Assembly: GCA_027404165.1 (NCBI GenBank)
Contig: DAHZCG010000003.1
Span: forward strand, 56,015 to 120,014
Source of the DNA: Geobacteraceae bacterium
GTDB taxonomy: Bacteria; Desulfobacterota; Desulfuromonadia; Geobacterales; Pseudopelobacteraceae
Length of the DNA: 64,000 bases
Direction of reading: 5' to 3'
The notes below the pieces were generated by a model that saw nothing but the letters and a program-made list of their open reading frames with translations, was not told the origin of the DNA and ran no database searches. Numbering within the stretch: the first letter of the stretch is position 1; every line of letters begins with the position of its first letter. Of the stretch, positions 48,601 through 58,566 are shown in pieces. Both the position numbers and the translations under genes were made by a program.

Positions 48601-48710
48601 AACTAAACACTCAACCTTCATTCAAATGAATCGTTTTTTGCTGCGTTTTTTTTTGCAGAGAATAATTCTGCCAGCGTATGTACCCTATTTAATAACAGGC
48701 TCGAAATTAT

Positions 48711-49286
48711 TCAGTGAGTTGCCACACCTTTTACAACCGCATCGATCGATCTGAAAAACCGTGAGGTTTCTGACTTCACATTCAGTTCCATTCCAATAGC
48801 GGACAACGAAAGGCGCGCCTGCTTGAAATCTATGTGTTCAGACGTTCGAAACAACGCAGGCTCAGCCAGATAGTCCAAGGATTCAGTGTCAAAAACCATG
48901 CCCGATTCAGTCACCACATGAACCTTGCCCCGCAAACGGACGTTTCTGGTTGCAGTAGAATATTCACCCTTGGCAGCGGTTGCCGTTATTGCTCCACTGG
49001 TACGCGTTTTTGTAAAAACCATGTGAACATCTGAAAGATACGCAACATCACCGGTTTTATCGTACTCGGCCCGGTCGGCAACCAGCTCCCAGACAGTTGT
49101 ACCCTCACGCATTTCAGTGAAACGGGCATGGTGCAAGGCAACATCAATGTTCTGGGGAAGCTGCTGAGAAACCGGCTCCGGCAAGGTTGTATGCAAGCCT
49201 TTCATGGAGATGGCTGCCACGATGCCGACGATCGCCGTCGTGACGAGCAGGGCCAGTGCAAACCTGATGTTCCGAGGCGATACCAT
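48711..49286 (-). CDS. lptC: LPS export protein LptC
   Basis: 191 residues: an N-terminal membrane anchor (IRFALALLVTTAIVGIVAAIS) and an OstA-like periplasmic domain (DRAEYDKTGDVAYLSDVHM, ATRNVRLRGKVHVVTESG). Receives LPS from LptB2FG and passes it to LptA. The ribosome site is weak, and the 152-base gap 49287-49438 before it shows no clear element. Confidence 0.88.
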   Translation of the reverse strand: MVSPRNIRFALALLVTTAIVGIVAAISMKGLHTTLPEPVSQQLPQNIDVALHHARFTEMREGTTVWELVADRAEYDKTGDVAYLSDVHMVFTKTRTSGAITATAAKGEYSTATRNVRLRGKVHVVTESGMVFDTESLDYLAEPALFRTSEHIDFKQARLSLSAIGMELNVKSETSRFFRSIDAVVKGVATH

Positions 49287-49438
49287 ATGGAGGGTACTAT
49301 ATCATTGAGGGGCAGGAGTGTCCAGCGAAACGTGATCGTTCTCGCGACCTTGGCATAGAGATTGAATAACCTCACGGGATAAATTTGCTACCATAGATAT
49401 TCTCAGCGACAACTACACAGAAAACATCCTTTCACCTG

Positions 49439-49954
49439 CTAAAGTTCATACCGGGCAACAACCTCGTCCCAGGCGCCACGGGCCTTGAGAATATGATCGC
49501 AGACCTCTCGCACGGCGCCGCATCCGCCAGCCCGGGTGGCCACAAAATCAACTACGCCCAGTACTTCGGAAAGTCCATCCAGCGGGGCGGCAGAAAAACC
49601 AACCCTTCGCAATACCGGGACATCAATGATATCGTCCCCCATGTAAGCGATCTGCTCATCCTCAAGTCCGGTTTTTGCTTTGACTTCTTCGTAACTCTCC
49701 ATTTTTTTTAGCGAGCCCTGATAGACCAGACTGATACCAAGCTCCCTGGCACGATTATCTACGACGATCGAGGTGCGGCCGGTAATAATGCCGACTTCAA
49801 CGCCAAAGCGCTGCAGCATCTTGATACCGTGACCATCCTTCACATTAAAACGTTTGGATTCGAGACCGTTGGCATCGTAGATAATCCCGCCGTCGGTCAT
49901 GACGCCATCCACATCGAGCAGTAACAGGCGAATGTTTTTCAGTTTGTTGTGCAT
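49439..49954 (-). CDS. kdsC: 3-deoxy-D-manno-octulosonate 8-phosphate phosphatase
   Basis: HAD-family phosphatase giving free KDO. 171 residues with LLLLDVDGVMTDGG (nucleophile Asp), VGIITGRTS and YMGDDIIDVPVLRRVGFSAAP. C0-type HAD with no cap, as expected. Overlaps the kdsD stop by one base. Confidence 0.95.
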   Translation of the reverse strand: MHNKLKNIRLLLLDVDGVMTDGGIIYDANGLESKRFNVKDGHGIKMLQRFGVEVGIITGRTSIVVDNRARELGISLVYQGSLKKMESYEEVKAKTGLEDEQIAYMGDDIIDVPVLRRVGFSAAPLDGLSEVLGVVDFVATRAGGCGAVREVCDHILKARGAWDEVVARYEL

Positions 49955-50922
49955 CAGGCGATTCCGGCGCGGAGGATATCATGCAGATGCACAATGCCGC
50001 AAGGGGCGGGGCAACGGTCATCTTCAAAGACAAACAGCGAGGTAATTGAATAATGTTCCATGATCTGCAAGGCCGCTGCCGCCAACTCGTGGCGCTTGAT
50101 CCGGCGCGGATTAAGCTTCATGAGTTTTGCGGCCTGTTGGCCGAGAATATCGTAACCCTTCTCCAGCGCCCGTCGCAAATCGCCATCGGTGATCACGCCG
50201 AGCAGAGCGCCATCATCACCAACTACGCCGGTAACCCCCAACCCTTTGGCGGTAATAACGAACAAGGCTTCCTTCATCAATGTGTTTTCGGACACAAGCG
50301 GCACCGCATCGCCGGCATGCATCAAATCTTCCACCCGCAAAAGCAGTTTTTTACCCAGCGATCCACCGGGGTGGAAGATGGCAAAGTCCTCGGCCCGAAA
50401 TCCGCGCTGAACCAACAGCGCTACGGCCAGGGCATCACCCATGGCCAAGGCAGCGGTAGTTGAGGCGGTCGGGGCCAATCCCAGCGGACAGGCCTCTTCC
50501 TTGACGGAAACATCGAGGTGCACATCACTGCTACGGGCAAGCGTTGATGTCGAGCATCCCGTCATGGCAATGATGTGGGCACCAATGCGTTTTATAGCCG
50601 GCAGTATGCGCAGCATCTCTTCGGTTTCGCCGCTATTGGAAATAGCGATAACCACATCGCCGACCATGATCATACCCAGGTCGCCATGGATACCTTCAGC
50701 CGGATGCAGGAACAGGGCCGGTGTACCGGTAGAGGCCATGGTGGAGGCGATCTTTTGGCCGACCAGACCCGACTTGCCCATGCCACAAACGACCACCCTG
50801 CCCTTGCTGCCCAGGACGAGCTCCACGGCGCGTTCAAAGGAGGCGTCGATTCGTCCGGCCATGGCCTGAAGGGCCTCGGCTTCAACCTGTATCACCCGCC
50901 TGGCTTCTGCGACAGCACTCAT
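49954..50922 (-). CDS. kdsD: Arabinose-5-phosphate isomerase
   Basis: Converts ribulose-5-P to arabinose-5-P for KDO synthesis. 322 residues: SIS domain ([35 protein letters not shown]) then two CBS domains (near [16 protein letters not shown] and [13 protein letters not shown]). The ATG at 50922 overlaps the kdsA stop (ATGA); a longer frame lies inside kdsA and is not supported. Confidence 0.95.
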   Translation of the reverse strand: MSAVAEARRVIQVEAEALQAMAGRIDASFERAVELVLGSKGRVVVCGMGKSGLVGQKIASTMASTGTPALFLHPAEGIHGDLGMIMVGDVVIAISNSGETEEMLRILPAIKRIGAHIIAMTGCSTSTLARSSDVHLDVSVKEEACPLGLAPTASTTAALAMGDALAVALLVQRGFRAEDFAIFHPGGSLGKKLLLRVEDLMHAGDAVPLVSENTLMKEALFVITAKGLGVTGVVGDDGALLGVITDGDLRRALEKGYDILGQQAAKLMKLNPRRIKRHELAAAALQIMEHYSITSLFVFEDDRCPAPCGIVHLHDILRAGIA

Positions 50923-51749
50923 TGGACGACCTGTTTCGCGACCGCATCGAGCGCCCGGAGAGTTTTGAGCAGTGCCGCCAATTCGCTCAGCGGAATCGAG
51001 TTGGGGCCATCGCACAGCGCCCGGTCAGGATCTTCATGCACCTCCATGAAAACACCATCAATACCGGTGGCCACTGCTGCTCTGGACAGGTATTCAACGA
51101 ACTCACGCTGGCCGCCCGAACTATCGCCCTGTCCACCGGGAAGTTGCACACTGTGGGTGGCATCGAACACCACCGGGTAGCCGGTCGCACGCATGACCGG
51201 GAAACTGCGCATATCCACTACCAGATTATTGTAGCCGAAGGATACACCCCGTTCAGTAAGAATGATGTTCTCGTTGCCTGAGGCGGCCAACTTGCCGGCC
51301 ACATTTTTCATATCCCAAGGCGCCAGAAACTGCCCCTTTTTGACATTGATTACCCGTCCACTATGAGCCGCCGCAATGAGGAGATCGGTCTGACGGCACA
51401 GGAAGGCCGGAATCTGCAGCACATCCAGCACCTCGGCAGCCGGAGTAATCTGTTCGATGGAATGAATATCGGACAGGACCGGCAGTCCCAGTGACTCTTT
51501 GACCTTTGCCAGGATCTTCAGTCCTTCCTTCATACCCGGTCCACGGAACGAGCCGATCGAGGTACGATTTGCCTTATCATACGATGCCTTGAAGATCAAA
51601 GGCATGGAAAGACCGTTGCATATGGTCATCAAGCGCTCGGCATGACGCAGGGTGGCACCCTCCGACTCAATGACACACGGCCCAGCAATCAGCACCAACG
51701 GCCGATCTGCGCCAATCTTGATACTTCCAATGGAGATTTCTTTTGTCAT
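50919..51749 (-). CDS. kdsA: 3-deoxy-8-phosphooctulonate synthase
   Basis: Condenses PEP with arabinose-5-P. 276 residues with [31 protein letters not shown] and [14 protein letters not shown]. Starts 3 bases after pyrG and overlaps kdsD. Confidence 0.96.
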   Translation of the reverse strand: MTKEISIGSIKIGADRPLVLIAGPCVIESEGATLRHAERLMTICNGLSMPLIFKASYDKANRTSIGSFRGPGMKEGLKILAKVKESLGLPVLSDIHSIEQITPAAEVLDVLQIPAFLCRQTDLLIAAAHSGRVINVKKGQFLAPWDMKNVAGKLAASGNENIILTERGVSFGYNNLVVDMRSFPVMRATGYPVVFDATHSVQLPGGQGDSSGGQREFVEYLSRAAVATGIDGVFMEVHEDPDRALCDGPNSIPLSELAALLKTLRALDAVAKQVVQ

Positions 51750-51752
51750 GAA

Positions 51753-53360
51753 TTACCTCGTGTTGCGATGAGCCAACGCAGCGCCGATGAAGGCACGAAA
51801 GAGCGGATGGGGAACCAGCGGTTTCGATTTGAACTCGGGATGGAACTGACAGCCCAGAAACCAGGGGTGATCAGGAATTTCTACAACCTCCACCAGATCC
51901 TTGTCCCGGTACACGCCCGACAACACCATACCTTTTGAGATGAGAGCATCGCGATAGCTGTTATTGAACTCGAACCGGTGACGATGACGTTCGGAAATAT
52001 CGGTCTGGTTGTATGCATCATAGGCCAGGGTACCCTTGGTAAGGGTGCAGGGATAAGCCCCCAGACGCATGGTGCCCCCTTTTTTGCTGACGGACTTCTG
52101 TTCCTCCATCAGATGGATGACCGGTTCCCCACCATCCTTGCGGAACTCGCTGGAGCAGGCATTCGTAATGCCACACACATTGCGGGCAAACTCGATAGCG
52201 GCCATCTGCATCCCCAGACAGATACCAAAGAAGGGGATCCTGCGGGTCCGGGCCCACTCGATGGCCTGGACCTTACCTTCAGTCCCGCGCTCACCGAAGC
52301 CGCCCGGTACCAGGATACCATCCGCATCATCCAGGTGGCCGTCGATACCATCTTGCTCAATTTTCTCGGAATCGACGTATTTGAGGTAAACCCGGCAGTC
52401 GTTTGCAATCCCGCCATGGGTCAGGGCCTCGGCCAAGGATTTATAGGATTCTGTCAGGTTGACGTACTTGCCGACCACGGCGATACGTACCTCACCGTGG
52501 CTTGGGTGACGCAGCGTTTCCACTACGTTGTGCCAGGGGGTCAGGTCTGGAGCCTTGGTCCAGATATTGAGCTTTTCCACGACCTGATCGTCCAGCTTTT
52601 CCTTATTAAGCGCTTGCGGGACAGCATAGATATGTTCGGAATCGACCACCTGGATAACGTCTTTCTCCTCGACGTTACAGAACAGGCCGATCTTTTTCTT
52701 CATATCCTGGGGCAGTTCACGGTCACAGCGGCACAGCAGGATATCGGGCTGGATGCCGATCTTGCGCAGCTCCATAACCGAATGCTGGGTCGGCTTGGTC
52801 TTGAGTTCACCGGCGGTACGGATATATGGTACCAGGGTCACATGGATATAGAGGGCGTTGCCATGACCGCGATCGAAACGGAATTGGCGGATAGCCTCAA
52901 GAAAGGGGAGCGACTCTATATCGCCCACGGTTCCGCCAACCTCAACGATAGCCACATCAGCACCTTTGGCATTTTCTATGATCTTGGATTTGATCTCGTC
53001 GGTGATGTGGGGGATTACCTGAACGGTCCCGCCCAGGTAATCACCGTGGCGCTCCTTGTTGATGACGGAAAAATAGACCTGCCCGGTAGTAAAGTTACTT
53101 TTTTTGGAGAGCACGGCGCTGGTATAGCGCTCATAATGCCCCAGATCCAGATCGGTTTCAGCGCCATCATCGGTCACAAACACCTCGCCGTGCTGAAAAG
53201 GCGACATGGTGCCAGGATCAACATTGATATAAGGATCCAGCTTCTGCAACGTTACCCGCAGGCCGCGAGCTTCCAGCAATGCGCCCAGAGACGCGGCCGC
53301 CAGACCTTTGCCGATGGACGAGACGACCCCGCCGGTAATAAAGATAAACTTGGTTTTCAT
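51753..53360 (-). CDS. pyrG: CTP synthase
   Basis: Makes CTP (needed for CMP-KDO as well as RNA). 535 residues: the synthetase domain opens [20 protein letters not shown], and the glutaminase domain has [12 protein letters not shown] and the Cys nucleophile in [14 protein letters not shown] at 53360 with GGAG eight bases upstream. Embedded between kdsB and kdsA, a conserved order. Confidence 0.97.
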   Translation of the reverse strand: MKTKFIFITGGVVSSIGKGLAAASLGALLEARGLRVTLQKLDPYINVDPGTMSPFQHGEVFVTDDGAETDLDLGHYERYTSAVLSKKSNFTTGQVYFSVINKERHGDYLGGTVQVIPHITDEIKSKIIENAKGADVAIVEVGGTVGDIESLPFLEAIRQFRFDRGHGNALYIHVTLVPYIRTAGELKTKPTQHSVMELRKIGIQPDILLCRCDRELPQDMKKKIGLFCNVEEKDVIQVVDSEHIYAVPQALNKEKLDDQVVEKLNIWTKAPDLTPWHNVVETLRHPSHGEVRIAVVGKYVNLTESYKSLAEALTHGGIANDCRVYLKYVDSEKIEQDGIDGHLDDADGILVPGGFGERGTEGKVQAIEWARTRRIPFFGICLGMQMAAIEFARNVCGITNACSSEFRKDGGEPVIHLMEEQKSVSKKGGTMRLGAYPCTLTKGTLAYDAYNQTDISERHRHRFEFNNSYRDALISKGMVLSGVYRDKDLVEVVEIPDHPWFLGCQFHPEFKSKPLVPHPLFRAFIGAALAHRNTR

Positions 53361-53392
53361 TTCGTCTGCTCCTATGGCTGAAAGAGTTGTTT

Positions 53393-54157
53393 TCATGACA
53401 GATGTTGCCGAAAGCGTTCCTGGGCCTTGATCAGGTCATCCGGCGTGTCCACCCCAATCGATGAGAACTCGGTCTCCACCACCCGGATGCGTACACCGTT
53501 CTCGATAGCACGCAATTGTTCGAGTTTTTCCGATATTTCCAGGAAGGTCGGCGGCATGGCGGCAAACCGCAGCAGAAATTCGCGACGGTAGACATACAGC
53601 CCGACATGCTTGTAACAGAGCAGCTTGCCACTGGCAAAAGACTCATCTTTGAGGTCCTGCCATTTGTCGCGAAAAAATGGCAGGGGTGATCGTGAAAAAT
53701 AAAGGGCATTACCGCTGGTATCGGTGACGACCTTGACCACGTTGGGTGAGAGAAAGTCGTGGAGGCAGCGTACACGGGTTTTTACAGTCCCCATCTGAAG
53801 CCCTGTATCACCCAAAAACGGCTCGATAGCCTGGTCGATCATGGCAGGGTCAATCAACGGCTCGTCACCCTGGACATTGACGATCAGATCCGAATCCAGG
53901 CTATGAGCAACCTCGGCCAGACGGTCGGTGCCGGTCTCGTGAGCGGTGGATGTCATGACCGTTTCACCGCCGATCTGGCAAATAACATCAGCGATACGCT
54001 GGTCATCGGTGGCCACGATAACCCGTGAAACCAGAGACGCTTTACAGGTCCGCTCGTAAACGTGCTGGATCATCGGCTTTCCGCCGATATCGGCCAGCGC
54101 CTTGCCCGGGAAACGCGTCGAAGCGTAACGGGCGGGGATAACTGCGGTGATCTTCAT
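53393..54157 (-). CDS. kdsB: CMP-KDO synthetase
   Basis: Activates KDO with CTP. 254 residues: [32 protein letters not shown] and [13 protein letters not shown]. The ATG at 54157 gives the family start [13 protein letters not shown]; further upstream codons add no conserved sequence. First gene of the kds-lpt-rpoN-pts series. Confidence 0.95.
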   Translation of the reverse strand: MKITAVIPARYASTRFPGKALADIGGKPMIQHVYERTCKASLVSRVIVATDDQRIADVICQIGGETVMTSTAHETGTDRLAEVAHSLDSDLIVNVQGDEPLIDPAMIDQAIEPFLGDTGLQMGTVKTRVRCLHDFLSPNVVKVVTDTSGNALYFSRSPLPFFRDKWQDLKDESFASGKLLCYKHVGLYVYRREFLLRFAAMPPTFLEISEKLEQLRAIENGVRIRVVETEFSSIGVDTPDDLIKAQERFRQHLS

Positions 54158-54270
54158 GTGGAGAGTGACCTTGAAAAAGAGGTGCCGTAGCAACAACGCC
54201 GGGCTGTCCTGTGGTAGGACGTGTCAAGCTACATCAAAAGCCGTGGGGTGTCAAGAATGGAAAGGTTTGT

Positions 54271-55509
54271 TCACTGGGCAACGATACTGGCTCGCCAGTT
54301 AAATGCCTCCAACTGTGCGGTCAGGAGTTGATCCAGGGAGACGCGGCATTCGGACAGCAGGGGAGTGACGGCATCAAAATCGGTGACTTCAAGTTTTTCC
54401 GCCAGGGTTAACATGCTGCCAAGCGGACCGTTGCGGTATAACAGGGCATTGCTGACATCGTCCGTCAGGTTGAGCTTGGAGATGATCTCGCTCATGGGGG
54501 TTTCAAAAAGAACTTCCAGCAGAGAAAGGATACCGGTCATAAAGGCGGCCTCACTCTGCTCATCATTCACCACAGAACCATTACGCTGTTTGACGAGAAT
54601 CTCCATCAAGCGCCCGCGAACTGCAGCCATCTCCAGCAGAGGATTATTAAGACCACGGCTGTCGTTTCCAGCAAAAAGGGACAGCTGTGTCCAGCGCCGC
54701 AGATGTTCGGTACCCAGCATTAAAATCGCATGCCGCAGGGTCTTGATCTTTTCGCGCATACCCATGGCAACGGAATTGACCAGGCGCAGCAGATTATAGG
54801 AAAGGCTGGGATTTTCCTTGAAGGTCTGTTCAATCTCGTTGAGGGAGGCATCCATCGTGAGCTGCTGCAGCAACTTGAGCATGGCCATGCCGGAAACGTC
54901 GATTCGGCGCTTATTGAGTACCACCGGCCGTTCGAAGAAATAGCCCTGAAACAGGTCAAATCCCATGCGATAACAGATATCGAACTGCTCGACCGTTTCA
55001 ACCTTCTCGGCCAGAATTTTAACCGGCGTACGCCGCAACCCTTGGACGATCTCGGGCAGCGCCTCCATTCCGGTTTGAAGGATATCTATCTTAACGATAT
55101 CAACAACATTATATATTTCAGTATATTTCGTACTGTATTCATGGTCATCAAGGGCCAGCTTGAAGCCGATTTCCTTGAGTTCACGGCAACGTTCGAGTAC
55201 CTGATCATCCAGCTCGATGAACTCGAGCAGTTCCAGGACCGTCTGTTCGATCGGCAAAACCTCCAGCATTTCCGAAAGGAGCAGGCCGAGATGAACGTTG
55301 ATGAAACCGAATTTGCCCCCCAATACCTCATCGATTCCGAAACTTGCCAGGGCGCTGGTAATAACACTGGCGCTGGCCTGGGAATAGCTCTCGAATTCAG
55401 CCACATTACGTTCAGCGGCCCTGAAGAGAAGTTCGTAGCCGATGATTTCCTGATTCCGATCAAGGATTGGCTGGCGTCCCAGAAAAAATTTTTCGTGAGT
55501 AGTCCCCAT
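54271..55509 (-). CDS. EAL-HDOD signalling protein (YuxH type)
   Basis: 412 residues. Residues about 5-200 are an EAL-like barrel with a degenerate signature (GYELLFRA in place of EALLR, LDDHEY in place of DDFG, AEKVET), so c-di-GMP hydrolysis is doubtful. Residues about 205-395 are an HDOD domain (FKENPSLSYNLLRLVNSVAMG, LGTEHLRRWTQLSLFA). The family is associated with surface motility and signalling. Lies 12 bases downstream of the receiver gene. Probably an output or scaffold for that receiver; inferred. Confidence 0.85.
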   Translation of the reverse strand: MGTTHEKFFLGRQPILDRNQEIIGYELLFRAAERNVAEFESYSQASASVITSALASFGIDEVLGGKFGFINVHLGLLLSEMLEVLPIEQTVLELLEFIELDDQVLERCRELKEIGFKLALDDHEYSTKYTEIYNVVDIVKIDILQTGMEALPEIVQGLRRTPVKILAEKVETVEQFDICYRMGFDLFQGYFFERPVVLNKRRIDVSGMAMLKLLQQLTMDASLNEIEQTFKENPSLSYNLLRLVNSVAMGMREKIKTLRHAILMLGTEHLRRWTQLSLFAGNDSRGLNNPLLEMAAVRGRLMEILVKQRNGSVVNDEQSEAAFMTGILSLLEVLFETPMSEIISKLNLTDDVSNALLYRNGPLGSMLTLAEKLEVTDFDAVTPLLSECRVSLDQLLTAQLEAFNWRASIVAQ

Positions 55510-55521
55510 ACCGGATTGTCC

Positions 55522-56049
55522 TTAATCCTTTAAAAGCGCAGGTGGTTCAGGCAGCAGCATAGAGCACAGCCTGCGCAGGGCACTGTTGGCAACCGGCTTG
55601 GAAAGGTACCCGTTCATACCGGCGCTTCTACATTTTTCATTGACGGCCATCAGCGAATAGGCCGTGAGCGCAATGATCGGAATATGACCACCGGATGTTT
55701 TTTCATGTTCCCTGATGTCCTCGGCAACCTCAAAACCATCCTTTTCCGGCATGAGTATATCCAGCAGAACCAGGTCAAACGCTCCGCTTTCATACATATC
55801 CAACGCCTGGCGGCCATCTCCGGCCACGGACACCTCGATACCCTGTTTTTCCAGAAGTCGTCGAATACTGATCTGGTCGATCGGGCTGTCTTCCGCCAGC
55901 AGCACCCGAAGCGGCCCTGCCACCTGACCTGGTACCCGGCAGGGCTTCATGGCATCCGGAGAATTCCACAGCATCAGACCATCAGCCGCGTCCGCAAATT
56001 CCGGTTGAAAATGTTCACTCGCGTTTAATGAACTATCCGCTTCAACCAC
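55522..56049 (-). CDS. Stand-alone response-regulator receiver
   Basis: 175 residues: about 47 residues of unconserved N-terminus, then a full receiver (VLLAEDSPIDQ acidic pair, Asp in DLVLLDILMPEKDGFE, Thr in IIALTAYS, Lys in YLSKPV). No output domain. Lies upstream of the EAL-HDOD gene, likely signalling to it or to a hybrid kinase elsewhere. A shorter start at an internal Met (GLMLW or DAMKP) is possible. Confidence 0.85.
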   Translation of the reverse strand: MVEADSSLNASEHFQPEFADAADGLMLWNSPDAMKPCRVPGQVAGPLRVLLAEDSPIDQISIRRLLEKQGIEVSVAGDGRQALDMYESGAFDLVLLDILMPEKDGFEVAEDIREHEKTSGGHIPIIALTAYSLMAVNEKCRSAGMNGYLSKPVANSALRRLCSMLLPEPPALLKD

Positions 56050-56278
56050 TGTGGCAACCCCGTGTCCTCATCTGATATACCTGGCTACAACCTCGAGCTT
56101 ATGGCATATATCATATCAGAGCGTTAATTTAAAGCATCAAAAGGGCATGCGCCTCACCGTTTATTTACATTTCTTTGACCAGCGTCATAAGAAATATTCG
56201 TGACAGGTGTATACGTTGAACCGTAATCCAACAGTGGATACAGCAACTGAACAACAGTCGGGACAGAAGGAGAGAACC

Positions 56279-56722
56279 GTGAACTCAGCTCATACACACC
56301 GTCAACTCTGCCAAAAAATTGTTGAGGATTCCAGCGACGCCATCATGTTTACCGATCGTCAGGGGCTCATCCGCCTCTGGAACCGCGGAGCCGAACGGAT
56401 GTTTGGCTATACCGCAGCAGAGGTGATGGGACGATCACTGGATCTGATCATCCCCGAAAACCTGCGCGGACGCCACTGGGACGGATATTTCAGGGTAATA
56501 AAGGATGGCACCAGCCGCTACAGCACCGAGATGCTCACTGCTCCAGCCCTGCGCAAGGACGGTACCCGTATCTCAACCGAGTTCGCCATGGTGTTGGTAC
56601 CAGGCGAGGACGATACCATACTCGGCGTGGCGGCCGTTATCCGTGATGTCAGCGCACGCTGGCAGCGGGAAAAGGATCTGAAAGAGCGCATCAGGGAATT
56701 GGAGGCACAACTGGTCGGCTGA
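56279..56722 (+). CDS. Stand-alone PAS-domain protein
   Basis: 147 residues from a GTG six bases after AAGGAG; a frame to 56207 is weaker. One PAS domain (IVEDSSDAIMFTDRQGLIRLW, AERMFGYTAAEVMG, IIPENLRGRHWDGY) with PAC (VLVPGEDDTILGVAAVIRDVS) ends in a coiled coil (REKDLKERIRELEAQL). No kinase or cyclase output follows. Divergent from the receiver gene; the shared 230-base interval (56050-56278) probably holds both promoters. Resembles haem/flavin PAS of the FixL type by its RLWNRGAE..FGY pattern, but the ligand is unknown. Confidence 0.85.
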   Translation: MNSAHTHRQLCQKIVEDSSDAIMFTDRQGLIRLWNRGAERMFGYTAAEVMGRSLDLIIPENLRGRHWDGYFRVIKDGTSRYSTEMLTAPALRKDGTRISTEFAMVLVPGEDDTILGVAAVIRDVSARWQREKDLKERIRELEAQLVG

Positions 56723-56841
56723 GGCATCCAGCCTTTACATTCCCTCCTCGCCTGTGCTAGCCTGTATGAAAATTCGGTCCTGTGGCATGGCGCCTCTCCT
56801 GACAAGATCGGCCATACCATGGAGCCCCAGGAGTTCTTTGA

Positions 56842-57855
56842 ATGAAACGTAAAGCCCTCGCACTCCTCTCAGGAGGACTCGATTCCACCCTGGCCGTCAA
56901 AATGATGCTCGACATGGGTCTGGACGTCGAGGCACTCAACTTCACCTCTCCCTTCTGTACCTGTACCGGCAAGAACTCCGGCTGTAAATCCGAAGCGGTC
57001 CGCGTTGCCCAGGAATTCAACATCCCGATCAAGGTCATCCACAAAGGACTCGACTATCTTGAGATCGTCCGCAACCCCAAGCACGGTTACGGCAAGGGGG
57101 TCAATCCCTGCGTAGACTGCCGCATCTACTTGCTGCGCAAGGCCAAGGAGTACATGGCCGAATGCGGCGCCGATTTCGTCATTACCGGCGAGGTACTCGG
57201 CCAGCGACCTATGAGCCAGCGCCGGGATTCCCTGCGGGTGATTGAGCGGGAGAGCGGCTTGGAGGGACTGCTGCTGCGCCCGCTCTCGGCACAGCACTTC
57301 GAGCCGACGGTTCCGGAAAAAGAAGGCTGGGTCGATCGCGACAAACTGCTGGCCATCAAGGGGCGCTCCCGCAAAGAGCTGTTTGAACTGGCAGATGAAA
57401 TCGATGTCAAAAACTACCCCTGCCCGGCCGGAGGCTGCCTGTTGACAGAACTGTCCTTCGTACCGAAGGTGCGGGATATCTTTGATCACTGCGACGAACT
57501 TAACCTGCGAGATTTCAGGATGCTCAAGATTGGCCGCCACTTCCGTATCGGCGAACGCACCAAGCTCATCATCGGACGTGACGAATCGGACAACAAGCTG
57601 CTGGAAGCGGCCATACAGCCTGGCGAGACGTCCATATTCTGGATGGATGGCAACACCCCGGCCGGTGTCGTCATGGACAAACAGGACGAAACCTGTCTGG
57701 ATCTGGCTATGCGGATCCTGTTGCGCTATACCAGGGCGGAAGCAGGCGTAGCCTGCCGGATGCGGGTCGTTGTCAACGGCGAGGAGTCCTGCAGAAACGT
57801 AATCAACACGATCAGCGAAGCCGAGATCGAGCAGTTCCGGATCGATCTGAAATAA
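56842..57855 (+). CDS. PP-loop tRNA thiolation-like enzyme with C-terminal DUF814-like domain
   Basis: 337 residues. The N-terminal PP-loop ATPase has LLSGGLDSTLAVKMML, Cys residues in CTCTGKNSGC, the NPCVDCRIYLLRKAKEYM segment and CPAGGCLLTE near the middle, patterns seen in MnmA/ThiI-like sulfurtransferases. The C-terminal ~110 residues (FRMLKIGRHFRIGERTKLII, DNKLLEAAIQPGETSIFWM) resemble the NFACT-R/DUF814 RNA-binding module. Likely a tRNA-modifying adenylase/thiolase; the exact substrate is uncertain. Confidence 0.78.
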   Translation: MKRKALALLSGGLDSTLAVKMMLDMGLDVEALNFTSPFCTCTGKNSGCKSEAVRVAQEFNIPIKVIHKGLDYLEIVRNPKHGYGKGVNPCVDCRIYLLRKAKEYMAECGADFVITGEVLGQRPMSQRRDSLRVIERESGLEGLLLRPLSAQHFEPTVPEKEGWVDRDKLLAIKGRSRKELFELADEIDVKNYPCPAGGCLLTELSFVPKVRDIFDHCDELNLRDFRMLKIGRHFRIGERTKLIIGRDESDNKLLEAAIQPGETSIFWMDGNTPAGVVMDKQDETCLDLAMRILLRYTRAEAGVACRMRVVVNGEESCRNVINTISEAEIEQFRIDLK

Positions 57856-57865
57856 ATCTCTTCAT

Positions 57866-57893
57866 AAAAAGGGGGCGATTCTACATCGCCCCC
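57866..57893 (-). terminator. Intrinsic terminator of the yfbR-like transcript
   Basis: GGGGGCGAT (57871-57879) and ATCGCCCCC (57885-57893) form a 9-bp stem, followed on the minus strand by five T's. It lies in the convergent gap and may also stop the plus-strand PP-loop gene, although T's are missing on that side. Confidence 0.8.
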
Positions 57894-57934
57894 CGTCCGG
57901 CCCTGTCAGATCAACTCAACATGACACCAACTGC

Positions 57935-58543
57935 CTACCCCAGCTTCAATTCATCCAGCGAAAGCCGGTACCCCGGCAGGAACTTCTCCATAAAGTAACG
58001 CACCTCGGGTAACGGACTGGCATTAAGATGCTCCTCATGTTCTGACCGCGCCCGGCGGAACTCCAGGTTGCCGGATTTTTCCTCTTCGATGCACTTGGCC
58101 AGCGCCGCGATCTTGTCGGCCGCCTTGACCAGTACGACATACTCCTGCTGATCGTCGAAGAAAAAGAGCCGCTCGTATTCCTGCGCCATCTCCGGCGGCA
58201 GCATGTCCAGCAGTTTGCGACGAGCCCTGTCCTCCAGCTGATGAAAGGAGCGTTTGAAATTGGGATTGAAATGTTTGACCGGTGTCGGCATGTCACCGGT
58301 GAAGATCTCGCTGGCGTCGTGAAAGATACCCAGGAGAGCCGCTTGACCGGCATCCACCTGGCCATTGAAGTACGTATTGCGGATGGTAGCCAGGGCGTGG
58401 GAGATCACGGCCACGTCCAGGCTGTGCTCCTGGATGTTTTCAGGCACGGTGTTACGCATCAGTCCCCAGCGGCTGATGTAGCGCATCCTCGAAAGAAAGG
58501 CGAAAAAGTCGTATTGTTCGGTCGGTGGTGATGTTTCGTTCAT
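57935..58543 (-). CDS. HD-domain 5'-deoxynucleotidase (YfbR family)
   Basis: 202 residues with the HD pattern EHSLDVAVISHAL, GIFHDASEIFTGDMPTPVKH and the conserved Glu/Asp later. YfbR hydrolyses deoxynucleoside 5'-monophosphates. N-terminal FFAFLSRMRYISRWGLMRNT is typical. Lies 23 bases downstream of the unknown gene and near dgt, forming a small dNTP-metabolism cluster. Confidence 0.9.
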   Translation of the reverse strand: MNETSPPTEQYDFFAFLSRMRYISRWGLMRNTVPENIQEHSLDVAVISHALATIRNTYFNGQVDAGQAALLGIFHDASEIFTGDMPTPVKHFNPNFKRSFHQLEDRARRKLLDMLPPEMAQEYERLFFFDDQQEYVVLVKAADKIAALAKCIEEEKSGNLEFRRARSEHEEHLNASPLPEVRYFMEKFLPGYRLSLDELKLG

Positions 58544-58566
58544 GGGCCCTCGTACATCCTTGTTTA

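Noticed and set aside
51978..53381. Long plus-strand open frame (467 codons)
   Set aside because: It lies wholly antisense to pyrG, whose catalytic motifs are intact, and its translation looks like a shadow frame.
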